From Thermococcus sp. (lineage in GTDB: Archaea; Methanobacteriota_B; Thermococci; Thermococcales; Thermococcaceae): a DNA stretch of 54,998 bases. Below are positions 41,994-49,861 of the stretch, piece by piece (within the stretch, counting starts at the first letter, position 1; each line of letters opens with the position of its first letter). Made by a program: the position numbers and the translations under genes. The notes beneath the pieces were generated by a model. The model was not told the origin of the DNA and ran no database searches. It worked only from the letters and a program-made list of their open reading frames with translations. Location: the NCBI RefSeq assembly GCF_017656495.1, contig NZ_JACDNS010000014.1, positions 1 through 54,998 on the forward strand. The letters are read 5' to 3'.

Positions 41994-44253
41994 TTTTTGA
42001 GACATCAAATACCTTCCCAAGTTCCTCCAAAACAGCATCATAAAGCCAGGTGTACTCTTTCAATCTCTCCTTTCCAATTTCAAAATACTCTTTTCCATCT
42101 TCTCCGTTAAGCTCCTTAACTGCACCTAAAAAGATGTACCCAGCCCAGCCAAGAGGATAATTCGTGCTTTGGGCGATTCTTATCATTTCTTCAGCATCAC
42201 TCTCAGCGCTGTCAAGATTTCTCAGTCCGATATGGGCTACGCACCTGTATGAAAGGGCATCAACAGCTCTGCGATAATTTCTGACTTTCAAAAAATAATC
42301 CACGGCTCTGTTTGCATACTCAACAACCTTATTGTAATTTTCCAACTGATAATATCCCTTGGTGAGTTCCATATATGAAGTATGTTCCATAAACGTTAAG
42401 TTGTATGCCCTTGCAATTTCCAGAGACTGAAGGTAATATTTAATGCCCTCCTCAAATTTTCCAATTCTCGTATAAATATCACCAATATGAAGGAGAACAA
42501 GGCTTTCAAGCTCTGGATAAGGCTCCATCTCTCTTATTATTTCAAGCTCTTTAAAGGAACTTTTGAGACTATCCTCAAGCTTTTCCATGAAGAAATAGAA
42601 CTTCGTAAGCTCCACATAGTACCAGAACTTAATCTCTGGGTCATCGGATCTCTCTGCAATGCTTTCAAGTTCTTTCAAGTATTTTTCAGCTTCCTTGAAG
42701 TTATTAAGCTCCATGTAAACATCCGCCAGAGAGCTTACGACGTCCGCCTTGTGGATTCCATCGACATCCCCCTTAACCTCAAGCCACAGTTTGAGTGCTT
42801 TCTTAAAGAAGCCTTTCTGAAAGTATATATGGCCCAATTCTTTCTTAGCGTAGGGATTATTTTTAATCTGGAAGAGGATCTTCATATATGCGTCAGGGAA
42901 ATCTTGAACGACTCTCTTGAATTTCCTCACCCTCAGTTCAACGAGGGATTTAATTTTCTCTTCATCGCCAAGCTTAACTGCATATCTGAATGCCGTTAAG
43001 AAGTTTTTGGCAGTTCTCTTTTTCAACAGATAATCCAAATACCTTAAATAGTATTCCCTCTCATCGATTTCTCTCACTTCTCTTGCAAAGCCCTTGAGTA
43101 AGTCATGAAGGAAATAAACTTCCCCTCTTTTTTCCACTATCCCTTTATTCAACAAAGAGTACAGCACAACAAAGGAATTCTTCTTCCTATACATTGCCTT
43201 AATTGCATCGTATTCAAGGGGTTCATCGAACAGAGAGATTATCTGAACCATCAGCTTTTCATCAGGAGTTAAGTGCTGATACACCTCACTGAAGAGGAAG
43301 TTAAAAAAGTTCTCCGTCTTTATTTTTTGGTTTTCCTTATATGCCTCTGCAAAGAGAGTTAGAGCCAAAGGATGACCCTTTGTTAAGCTGTAAACCTCGA
43401 CAAAATCAGATGCATCGAGATAGATACCCTTTGCCCTTAGAAGGGTGTACGCATCCTTAAGACTGAGACCCTTTAGTTGGAAATACAAAATATTTTCACT
43501 AGCGCCAAGATGCAACCTTTCTCTAGATATTAAAACAAGCCTTCCCTTTCTTATCCTCAGGGCTAAAAATGAAAGTAATTTGAGTATCTTTTCATCAGAG
43601 CACTTATGCACATCATCAACAACAATTTTGGCTTTTGTGTTTTCCACTCCCTCCAGTATCAGCTCGAATATATCCCTTTCCTCCCTACCTCCACTCCTCA
43701 AGTATTCCAAAAGCAGAGAATAATCAAGGGTATTTAAAAACAACCCAATCTGCCAGACAAAATAATCAAAACTATCAACTTCGCTCATCTGATACCAGAA
43801 AGCATCCTCAAAAACTTTCGCTGCCAAAGCAGTTTTTCCAATTCCGGCTATCCCATAAATCACTATTACAGGCTTTTTTGAGGATAATAAGGTCTTTATT
43901 TCAGTTTCTCTTCCAAAGAATGTCTCTACCTTTGGTATCTTACTCTCAAGAAGAGGGACTTCATAACTTTTATCCTCAGAAGTCTTGATTATAACCTCCC
44001 CAGGCTCAAAGCTGATCTTCACCTCTCCCACTTTTAGGGAGTAAACTCTGATATTTTTCTTTCTAACTCTCACCCATTTTCCTTCAACCAATCCCAATCT
44101 TTCTAGCATCCTTAAACGTCTTGAAATATCAGTCTCATCCCTTTGGAGAATTCTTGCAAGCTCTCTAGGATTAAACGAACCAGACTTAAGAATAGATAAG
44201 ATCTGAAGATTCACCTCATTAGAAAGCACCTTCATTAGTTGCGGGATGTCCAT
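41977..44253 (-). CDS. STAND-type regulator: winged helix + P-loop NTPase + TPR
   Basis: 758 aa in three parts. An ArsR-like winged helix (residues ~5-60: RELARILQRDETDISRRLRMLERLGLV). A STAND/AP-ATPase domain with Walker A YGIAGIGKTA (133-142), Walker B KIVVDDVH (209-216) and the GHPL motif (293-296). A C-terminal array of ~8 TPR-like repeats (~450-740). This is the MalT/NB-ARC layout: repeats sense a ligand, NTPase switches oligomerisation, HTH binds DNA. SD GGTG and TATA GATATAAAAA lie upstream. Probable targets are the secreted-protein genes beside it. A defence role is less likely because the effector is an HTH. Confidence 0.8.
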   Translation of the reverse strand: MDIPQLMKVLSNEVNLQILSILKSGSFNPRELARILQRDETDISRRLRMLERLGLVEGKWVRVRKKNIRVYSLKVGEVKISFEPGEVIIKTSEDKSYEVPLLESKIPKVETFFGRETEIKTLLSSKKPVIVIYGIAGIGKTALAAKVFEDAFWYQMSEVDSFDYFVWQIGLFLNTLDYSLLLEYLRSGGREERDIFELILEGVENTKAKIVVDDVHKCSDEKILKLLSFLALRIRKGRLVLISRERLHLGASENILYFQLKGLSLKDAYTLLRAKGIYLDASDFVEVYSLTKGHPLALTLFAEAYKENQKIKTENFFNFLFSEVYQHLTPDEKLMVQIISLFDEPLEYDAIKAMYRKKNSFVVLYSLLNKGIVEKRGEVYFLHDLLKGFAREVREIDEREYYLRYLDYLLKKRTAKNFLTAFRYAVKLGDEEKIKSLVELRVRKFKRVVQDFPDAYMKILFQIKNNPYAKKELGHIYFQKGFFKKALKLWLEVKGDVDGIHKADVVSSLADVYMELNNFKEAEKYLKELESIAERSDDPEIKFWYYVELTKFYFFMEKLEDSLKSSFKELEIIREMEPYPELESLVLLHIGDIYTRIGKFEEGIKYYLQSLEIARAYNLTFMEHTSYMELTKGYYQLENYNKVVEYANRAVDYFLKVRNYRRAVDALSYRCVAHIGLRNLDSAESDAEEMIRIAQSTNYPLGWAGYIFLGAVKELNGEDGKEYFEIGKERLKEYTWLYDAVLEELGKVFDVSKITAKP

Positions 44254-44422
44254 TAGCTACACCTTCTTTATTTAATTATGCATTTTACATTTTTATATCC
44301 ATCGCCGTATAATTTTAAAAAATTGTTAGAAGTTTGGAATCTAATTACATGTTGAAGATTTTATTTTCAAGTAAAAAGTGATAAATATTTAAAAGTAGAA
44401 AAGAAGAATGAAAACCCAGACC

Positions 44423-45103
44423 TTAACTGTTTTGCAGCAGTGTTAGGGCTTGTTTTATGTAGAGGTATGCTTTTCTCATGTGTATTAGTGCTCTGATGTC
44501 TGCTTGTAAGAGTGAATGATAATGCTCCTCCACCCAGCTGTACTCAGCCTTTGCCTGATCAACAAGAGTCTGCACGGTATTTAGAGTCTCGTTATCAAGC
44601 ATGTCAATTGTTTGGTTGTACAGGTTGTAGAATTCTTCGAGGGTCTTGTGATAATAACGGTAGTACATATACGTTAAAAGCACAACGGAGGATTGGCTGA
44701 GTGTGGTGTTTTCACTCAATTCCTGAACAATCACCGTGAATTCAACAGCATCACTTGCAGAATTCCCCGCAATGTCGTAAGCATAAACCCTTATTACGTG
44801 GTGTCGGTGTCCTTCGCCGAGGTTCACTTTACCCACGTAATATTCCCCGTCAAACTCCAGTGTAACCCATGTTGAACCATCGACTAATGCTTTAACCTCC
44901 CCAATCATGTGATCATCACTGGCACTAACTCTTATTTCCGTGATATTCTGACTGTATGTATTATTTTCTGGGAAAACTATCCTAACTTCTGGCGGCGTCG
45001 TGTCAAATGATACCATTAAGGGCAGATAGTCCACATTGTTTTCATCGATGATGAATGGAACGTCGCAGAACCCGTCCAGGTTCTTATCTTCCCACTCCCC
45101 CCA
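44423..45103 (-). pseudogene. 3' remnant of a NosD/beta-helix-type surface protein
   Basis: The frame opens just after a stop codon (45106-45104) and has no start with SD. Its first residues (DKNLDGFCDVPFIIDENNVD, then YLPLM) are the typical C-terminal closing motif of NosD/CASH right-handed beta-helix proteins, which normally follow hundreds of residues of repeats. Then come an Ig-like domain (TTPPEVRIVFPENNTYSQN ... DIAGNSASDAVEFTV) and a helical C-terminal part with DNETLNTVQTLVDQAKAEY. The 5' portion is missing. A shortened protein from GTG 45034 cannot be excluded but would lack a signal peptide. Confidence 0.6.
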
Positions 45104-45109
45104 CTAAAA

Positions 45110-45268
45110 TTAAAGAGAGGAGGAGTGCTTTTCCTTTTCAAGGGCTTTTTGAATCTGCATCATGAAAAAAGCCTCTTCAGCTCTCAGCACCTTTATAACA
45201 GTCTTCTTATCGACCCCCGTGCTCCTGCTTATGTACTCCACGAGCTCTTTCTTTATCTCCCTGATCAT
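45110..45268 (-). CDS. 52-aa protein coupled to the secreted-protein operon
   Basis: A small gene easily missed by length cut-offs. Its ATG overlaps the stop of the gene at 45265 (ATGA), so it is translated by coupling. It is cytosolic and helical, starting MIREIKKELVEYISRSTGVD followed by KKTVIKVL, and ends with a charged KALEKEKHSSSL tail. The GVDKKTVIKVL segment resembles the second helix of small DNA-binding folds (HU-like or HTH), so it may be a regulator of the operon. No family assigned. Followed at once by the surface-protein remnant. Confidence 0.6.
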   Translation of the reverse strand: MIREIKKELVEYISRSTGVDKKTVIKVLRAEEAFFMMQIQKALEKEKHSSSL

Positions 45269-45885
45269 TGCCTTTCCCTCTTCAGAGGGATGTTGAGAAG
45301 CACAAGACCAATCACCGCAACTCCCGCAAGGGCTAAGAAGATGGGACTTCTGCTGCTCTCCTTGTATGGAAGTTCGTACTTAATGACCCCATTTTCAAAG
45401 CGAATGTTCTTTGCATCCTCAGGCAGAACGATGGTGATTGTCTCGACCAATCTACCCTGCCCCCCGAAGAGAGGCTGAACTGACGTGAGAACAACGGTGT
45501 TCCCAGTCTGTGTTGAAAGGGTTAAGTCGCTTTCCCCAAGCTTGAATTCCCAGTAGGAGCCCTTATTTACAGCCGCTCCAAGCATTACGTATGTGGCTTT
45601 AATCTGGTTGTTGGAGTCATCCCACTCAATCTTCATGTTCTTGTACTCCGTATCGCTTCTCTTGTTCTCAAATTCCCTTTTCAGCATGTACGTCGTTGGA
45701 TAAGCCTGCTTCATCTGGAGGTAGAGGTTTGGAGTAAATTTCCACACTTCAGTAACGTGGGCATTGCCTACCTCATCAATCGTGACCTTCATGGTGCCGT
45801 CAATCTTAAACTCCACTATCTTTATCTCCTGAGCCACTGCCAAAGGAAGGAGCAGAAGGAGGGATAAAACCAGGACCTTCCTCAT
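45265..45885 (-). CDS. Secreted, C-terminally anchored protein of unknown function
   Basis: 206 aa from the ATG at 45885 (MRKVLVLSLLLLLPLAVAQ), 6 nt behind GAGGTG. Signal peptide ~1-18. A beta-rich ectodomain with VTIDEVGNAHVTEVWKFTPNLY is similar in style to proteins that place N-terminal DUF-type beta sandwiches outside the membrane. A single C-terminal helix (~180-198) with KRERQ inside the cell anchors it. SD and upstream stop overlap (gene at 45891), so it belongs to one operon with the transglutaminase-like gene. Confidence 0.75.
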   Translation of the reverse strand: MRKVLVLSLLLLLPLAVAQEIKIVEFKIDGTMKVTIDEVGNAHVTEVWKFTPNLYLQMKQAYPTTYMLKREFENKRSDTEYKNMKIEWDDSNNQIKATYVMLGAAVNKGSYWEFKLGESDLTLSTQTGNTVVLTSVQPLFGGQGRLVETITIVLPEDAKNIRFENGVIKYELPYKESSRSPIFLALAGVAVIGLVLLNIPLKRERQ

Positions 45886-45890
45886 TTCCA

Positions 45891-47516
45891 TCACCTCAAC
45901 TTAAAGGTGCTCACAATGTATTCACCCAGCTGGTTGTACTCACTATTACCAGCTGGGAAGTCGTAAACCACCGCAAATCCCATTCCATTTGCCGTAAAGT
46001 ATCTTGCAACTGCTGAGTAGTCCCCATAGCCTGTGTCAATGGTGTATAGAACAGTGTAAACTGTTTGACCGGCTATGCTTGCCTGGGTTTCTTGCCTATC
46101 TTTTATCGTTGCCCCTATATCGGCTAAGCTCTGCTCAAAGGCATGAACCATATCCTGAACACTTGCGCCCGGCGAGTAAATTACTAGAAACTCAAATTCT
46201 CCATCGGGGCTCAGCAAGTAGACATAGCCTCCATAATCTTCGGGAGCATCCCAGTTAGCGGGATAGTCGAAGGAGAAGTAGTTCCCGAGATAGGTGTTCC
46301 ATTGGGTTTGTGTGCCTCCACCGGTTGTTCCACCCGTTTCGCCTCCTGTTTCTCCCGTTCCTCCTGTACCTCCAGTACCCCCGGTTACACCGCCAGTTGT
46401 GCCTCCACCAGCGGGCTGCAGTGTTATCCCCCACTTGCTCAGTATGTCAGCAGGAAGTTGAGGCAATTCGGGAGGAACTATCCCTTCACTGTGCATTTCC
46501 GCAACGTTGATGATTATATGCGGTCCATTCATCGCCTCTGCCCATGTTTTCTGAATTCCAATCTGCACAGCTTCTTGGAAAGATACCCCTCCGTTTATTG
46601 CCGTTGCTTCAACGGGAATTATTGCTCCGCTGGGCAGCTCTATCAGGGGGAAGGCATGCCCTGGCATCAAAACGATATACGCTTTGAGACCCTGAGACAT
46701 TGCCAAAGAAGCAAACCACAAAGCTAAATCAACGCAGGTTCCGCTCTTATCCCTGATTACATCACGTGGAAACATTATATGCTCGGAGAACTTGCCAGTC
46801 CAGTAGCCTTCACCTTCAGTTTTGTATGAGAAGCCGTTCATAACAGCCAAAGCCCACATGCCGCTGAGACTTTTGATGGCTTCTTCATCACTTAGGCTGG
46901 CTCCAGCTCCCCCTGCCAGTTTGTTGCCCATGTCAGCGAACTCCCTGACAACTGGGTCACTTGGGGTGACCCAAGCCGCTAAAAGCGGAGCGTTGCTGAA
47001 GGTGTCGTAAAAGCTGCCAGTGCTTTCCTCCGGACTGAGTGAAGAAAATACAAAGTCGTTAACTCCCAATATGTTCAAAGGCTTTGTTATACTCTCCTCT
47101 TTGGTCTCTCCGTTCACTTCGTAGGTTATGGTTATCCTTATGTTCGAGGGCGTTGAGGCTGAAAGTTTTGTAACTTCACTTGATAGAATCGGATAGTAGA
47201 GATCAACTATCGTCCCATTGGGCACAAGAATTGGGTAGCTTTTCTCAGTCTCTGAAGCGTAGTTGTCAATCGAATACTTTATCTTTATGTTCTTTATTGC
47301 ACCGTTTCCTGAGTTGTGGAGAACAACTTTTGCAACCCAAAAGCCAAGCTTTGGATTGCCGTAGACTTTGTATGCTCCAGACATTATCTGCTCTTTTGCA
47401 TAAACTTTATACTCAAGCTTTCCTTCTCCTCCGCCTCCAAAGGCTCCGACGTAGCCCACTATAGATAGCACAAGCAGTGCAACAAGGACTCCCGAACCAA
47501 TAATTTTGGCGTTCAT
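45891..47516 (-). CDS. Secreted transglutaminase-like protein with PsbP-like C-terminal domain
   Basis: 541 aa from the ATG at 47516 (MNAKIIGSGVLVALLV), behind AGGTGG; the open frame begins earlier at 47543. Signal peptide ~5-27. A beta-sandwich of exported type (~40-150) precedes a transglutaminase/protease-like core with Cys261 (DKSGTCVDLALWFAS), His287 (MPGHAFPLI) and an acidic residue in VEAT (~303). A low-complexity Gly/Thr linker (~365-400) leads to a PsbP/DUF1795-like domain (~410-541: YFSFDYPANWDAPEDYGG). The catalytic triad appears intact, so it may act on peptide or wall bonds. First gene of the operon. Confidence 0.75.
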   Translation of the reverse strand: MNAKIIGSGVLVALLVLSIVGYVGAFGGGGEGKLEYKVYAKEQIMSGAYKVYGNPKLGFWVAKVVLHNSGNGAIKNIKIKYSIDNYASETEKSYPILVPNGTIVDLYYPILSSEVTKLSASTPSNIRITITYEVNGETKEESITKPLNILGVNDFVFSSLSPEESTGSFYDTFSNAPLLAAWVTPSDPVVREFADMGNKLAGGAGASLSDEEAIKSLSGMWALAVMNGFSYKTEGEGYWTGKFSEHIMFPRDVIRDKSGTCVDLALWFASLAMSQGLKAYIVLMPGHAFPLIELPSGAIIPVEATAINGGVSFQEAVQIGIQKTWAEAMNGPHIIINVAEMHSEGIVPPELPQLPADILSKWGITLQPAGGGTTGGVTGGTGGTGGTGETGGETGGTTGGGTQTQWNTYLGNYFSFDYPANWDAPEDYGGYVYLLSPDGEFEFLVIYSPGASVQDMVHAFEQSLADIGATIKDRQETQASIAGQTVYTVLYTIDTGYGDYSAVARYFTANGMGFAVVYDFPAGNSEYNQLGEYIVSTFKLR

Positions 47517-47629
47517 GGTACCACCTAGGTTATAACTGCCCAAACTGGTACTTACGAGCTGGGTTTGAGAAAATTAATCAAACCCAAAAAAGCTTTAAGG
47601 AAAGAGATTAACCTTATTATGGTGATATT

Positions 47630-48154
47630 ATGGAGCTAAAAGTCCCTTTGAGCGAGAAAGATGTCCTAAAACTTAAAACTGGCGACATCGTTCATCTTTC
47701 TGGAATCATATACACGGCAAGGGATTTAGCCCACAGAAAGATTGTTGAGCTTGCAAGAAAAGGAAAGCTACCTTTTGATTTGGAAGGTGCAATTATATAC
47801 CACTGTGGACCTATTGTCCGAAAAAAGGAGAGAGTATTTGAAATAATATCAGCAGGTCCAACAACAAGTGCAAGGATGAATCGTTATCTCGACGAAGTTT
47901 TGTCTTTAGGAGTTAAGGGAATCATTGGAAAGGGAGGAATGAATCCTGAACCCTTTAAAAAACATGGCGCTGTTTACTTCGCCTTCACCGGCGGTGCGGG
48001 TTCGTTAGCAGCTAAAAGTATTAAGAAAGTTTTGGATGTTTTCTGGCTCGATGAACTTGGCATTCCCGAGGCAGTTTGGGTGCTAGAGGTTGAAAGATTC
48101 CCGCTTTTGGTTGCTATTGACGCATATGGAAATTCAATTTATAAAAAGAGTTAA
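47630..48154 (+). CDS. Class I fumarate hydratase, beta subunit
   Basis: 174 aa. Corresponds to the C-terminal domain of class I fumarases: LKTGDIVHLSGIIYTARDLAHRKI, IIYHCGPIV (substrate Cys/His region), SAGPTTSARMNRYLDEVLSLGVKGIIGKGGM, and AVYFAFTGGAGSLAAKSIKKV. It needs the alpha subunit encoded at 41130. The pair is split by a 5.5-kb block of opposite orientation. SD GGTGA precedes the ATG. The last codons contain the TATA box of the downstream C/D sRNA. Confidence 0.9.
   Translation: MELKVPLSEKDVLKLKTGDIVHLSGIIYTARDLAHRKIVELARKGKLPFDLEGAIIYHCGPIVRKKERVFEIISAGPTTSARMNRYLDEVLSLGVKGIIGKGGMNPEPFKKHGAVYFAFTGGAGSLAAKSIKKVLDVFWLDELGIPEAVWVLEVERFPLLVAIDAYGNSIYKKS
48138..48145 (+). promoter_or_regulatory. 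TATA box of the C/D box sRNA
   Basis: TTTATAAA lies within the final codons of the fumarase beta gene, ~33-38 bp before the start of the sRNA stem, so the sRNA is likely an independent transcript. Confidence 0.45.
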
Positions 48155-48176
48155 AAGCTAAACAAAGTTATTCACT

Positions 48177-48240
48177 ATAGCCGATGATGGCAACAGGGTA
48201 GCTGCCGATTGATGACGAAGCCGTTCCAGTCTGAGGCTAT
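48177..48240 (+). ncRNA. C/D box sRNA guiding 2'-O-methylation
   Basis: A 64-nt element with all four boxes: C (ATGATGG, 48184-48190), D' (CCGA, 48205-48208), C' (TTGATGA, 48209-48215), D (CTGA, 48231-48234). The terminal stem ATAGCC/GGCTAT is perfect. The D' guide (CAACAGGGTAGCTG) predicts methylation of a U in CAGCUACCCUGUUG. The D guide (CGAAGCCGTTCCAGT) predicts a G in ACUGGAACGGC. I cannot place the targets without rRNA/tRNA sequences. It lies between two convergent genes and overlaps the Usp stop by 4 nt. Confidence 0.85.
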
Positions 48241-49079
48241 TCACACGGCACCAAAAGCACAGGCAGCTTTGAATCCCTTATGACCCTTTCTGCCGTGCTT
48301 CCAAGGAGTAAATCTTTAATAATGCTTCTTCCCTTCTTGCCCATTACAATAAGCGTTGCACCTTTTGCTATTGAAAGGCCTATTATCCCTTGAGATGCAA
48401 CGCCAGCTACTACCTCTGTTTCAACTGGAAACTTCACGATTTTTACATATTTCTCAAGGTTCTGCTTAGCCTTTGCTATATTTTCCTCAAGCTCCTCAGC
48501 TTTGCCATAATCAACAACGTGAAGAAGGATTCCTTCCTTAACAAGCTCCTCAAACTTCCTAACAGCCTCCATTATCCGTATTGAACATGGTGAGAAATCC
48601 AAAGCCACCAGTGGTTTGTCAAAAATTTTCTCGCAGTCACTCAGACACTTTATCCTCTTCTCTTCCTCATCCCATTCGTATCTAATTAAGAGAACAGGCT
48701 TTTTAGTTGCCCTTACAAGATTTGAGGCAGTACTGCCTAAAAACATCTGGCGCAAGATGTTTTCTCCTTTTGAGGGGCTTATAATAAGATCAACATTCTT
48801 TTCTTTGGCAATTTCGGCTATTTCCAATGAAGGGATTCCAAGCTTTACAATTGGTTCAACTTCTATTCCTCTCCCTCTAAGCTCATCCGCCAAGTTGTTT
48901 AGTTGTTCCTCATCAATCTTCATAAGCTCAAGAGCTTCAATATCGGTTGCAGTAATATCAACTATGTGTACAAGGTAGAGCTTTTTAGCTCCAAGCTCAA
49001 AGAACTTTGGGACACAGTTCCTTAAAGCATGTAAGGACACTTCAGAAAAATCCGTTGGGAAAAGTATCTTCTCAAACAT
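48237..49079 (-). CDS. Tandem universal stress protein (UspA, two domains)
   Basis: 280 aa from the ATG at 49079 (MFEKILFPTDFSEVSLHALRNC), SD GGTGA. Two Usp domains, ~1-140 and ~150-280. The second has the full ATP-binding motif G-x2-G-x9-G-S (MGKKGRSIIKDLLLGSTAERV); the first has a shorter SPSKGENILRQMFLGSTASNLV. Usp proteins bind ATP and respond to stress; partner unknown. Divergent from the ABC ATPase gene with ~85 bp between starts. Confidence 0.88.
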   Translation of the reverse strand: MFEKILFPTDFSEVSLHALRNCVPKFFELGAKKLYLVHIVDITATDIEALELMKIDEEQLNNLADELRGRGIEVEPIVKLGIPSLEIAEIAKEKNVDLIISPSKGENILRQMFLGSTASNLVRATKKPVLLIRYEWDEEEKRIKCLSDCEKIFDKPLVALDFSPCSIRIMEAVRKFEELVKEGILLHVVDYGKAEELEENIAKAKQNLEKYVKIVKFPVETEVVAGVASQGIIGLSIAKGATLIVMGKKGRSIIKDLLLGSTAERVIRDSKLPVLLVPCE

Positions 49080-49165
49080 CAGATTCACCAATAATATTTT
49101 ATGCAGTTGAAGTATTTAGGTGTTGCCGAAGGGAATATAAACACTCACACGTATTATCCTTTGTA

Positions 49166-49861
49166 ATGGAGCGAAGAGTTGTCTTAGAGACCGTCAATCT
49201 TGTTAAGAATTATTACATTGGGAGAAAGATAGTGGTTCCAGCTCTTAGGGGGGTTAGTCTAAAGATTTATGAAGGAGAATTTGTTGCAATAATTGGACCC
49301 AGCGGAAGCGGAAAAACTACACTTCTTAATATGCTCGGCCTATTAGACAGACCCACAAGCGGAAAAGTGTATATTGATGGAATTGATGTTAGCAATCTTA
49401 ACGATAATCAGCTTTCTGAAATCAGATTGAGGAAAATTGGCTTTGTTTTCCAATATTACAACTTGGTTCCCATTTTGACAGCATTAGAAAATGTTGAGCT
49501 ACCAATGCTCCTAGCGGGAATTCCAAAGAAGAAAAGAATCAAAAGAGCAAAAGAGCTTCTCAAATCCGTTGGATTGGAAAAGTTCATGCATCACAAACCA
49601 AATGAAATGAGCGGAGGACAACAACAAAGAGTTGCTATTGCAAGGGCTTTAGCTAATAATCCAAGCATAGTCTTAGCAGATGAACCAACTGGAAATCTTG
49701 ACACCCAGACATCGAAAGAGATAATAGCTTTAATGAAGAAAATAAATCTTGAGAGAGGAACAACCTTTGTAATAGTGACTCACGATGTTGAGATCGCAAA
49801 AGAAGCAGAAAGAATTCTTCAAATAAGGGATGGGAAGATTAGTGAGGTGAAAAAGTTATGA
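49166..49861 (+). CDS. MacB/LolD-type ABC transporter ATPase
   Basis: 231 aa from the ATG at 49166 (MERRVVLETVNLVKNY). The frame extends 53 codons upstream into the Usp gene without support. Walker A GPSGSGKTT, Q-loop FQYYNLVP, signature MSGGQQQR, Walker B IVLADEPTGNLD, H-loop VTHD. TATA ATATAAAC at ~49135 puts the start site ~5 nt before the ATG (near-leaderless). It forms one operon with the next two genes, which are linked by overlaps. Confidence 0.93.
   Translation: MERRVVLETVNLVKNYYIGRKIVVPALRGVSLKIYEGEFVAIIGPSGSGKTTLLNMLGLLDRPTSGKVYIDGIDVSNLNDNQLSEIRLRKIGFVFQYYNLVPILTALENVELPMLLAGIPKKKRIKRAKELLKSVGLEKFMHHKPNEMSGGQQQRVAIARALANNPSIVLADEPTGNLDTQTSKEIIALMKKINLERGTTFVIVTHDVEIAKEAERILQIRDGKISEVKKL

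Noticed and set aside
41977-44253. STAND NTPase as an antiviral (Avs-like) defence gene
   Set aside because: The N-terminal domain is a winged helix, not a nuclease or other toxic effector, and no defence genes lie nearby.
46320-46400. Short tandem repeat (GGT/ACC-rich) resembling a CRISPR or minisatellite
   Set aside because: It encodes the Gly/Thr linker of a secreted protein and lacks spacers. No CRISPR array is present anywhere in the window.
46004-46727. Cys/Leu/Ser-rich plus-strand frames opposite the transglutaminase-like gene
   Set aside because: They result from the Gly/Thr-rich linker read backwards. They have no start signals.
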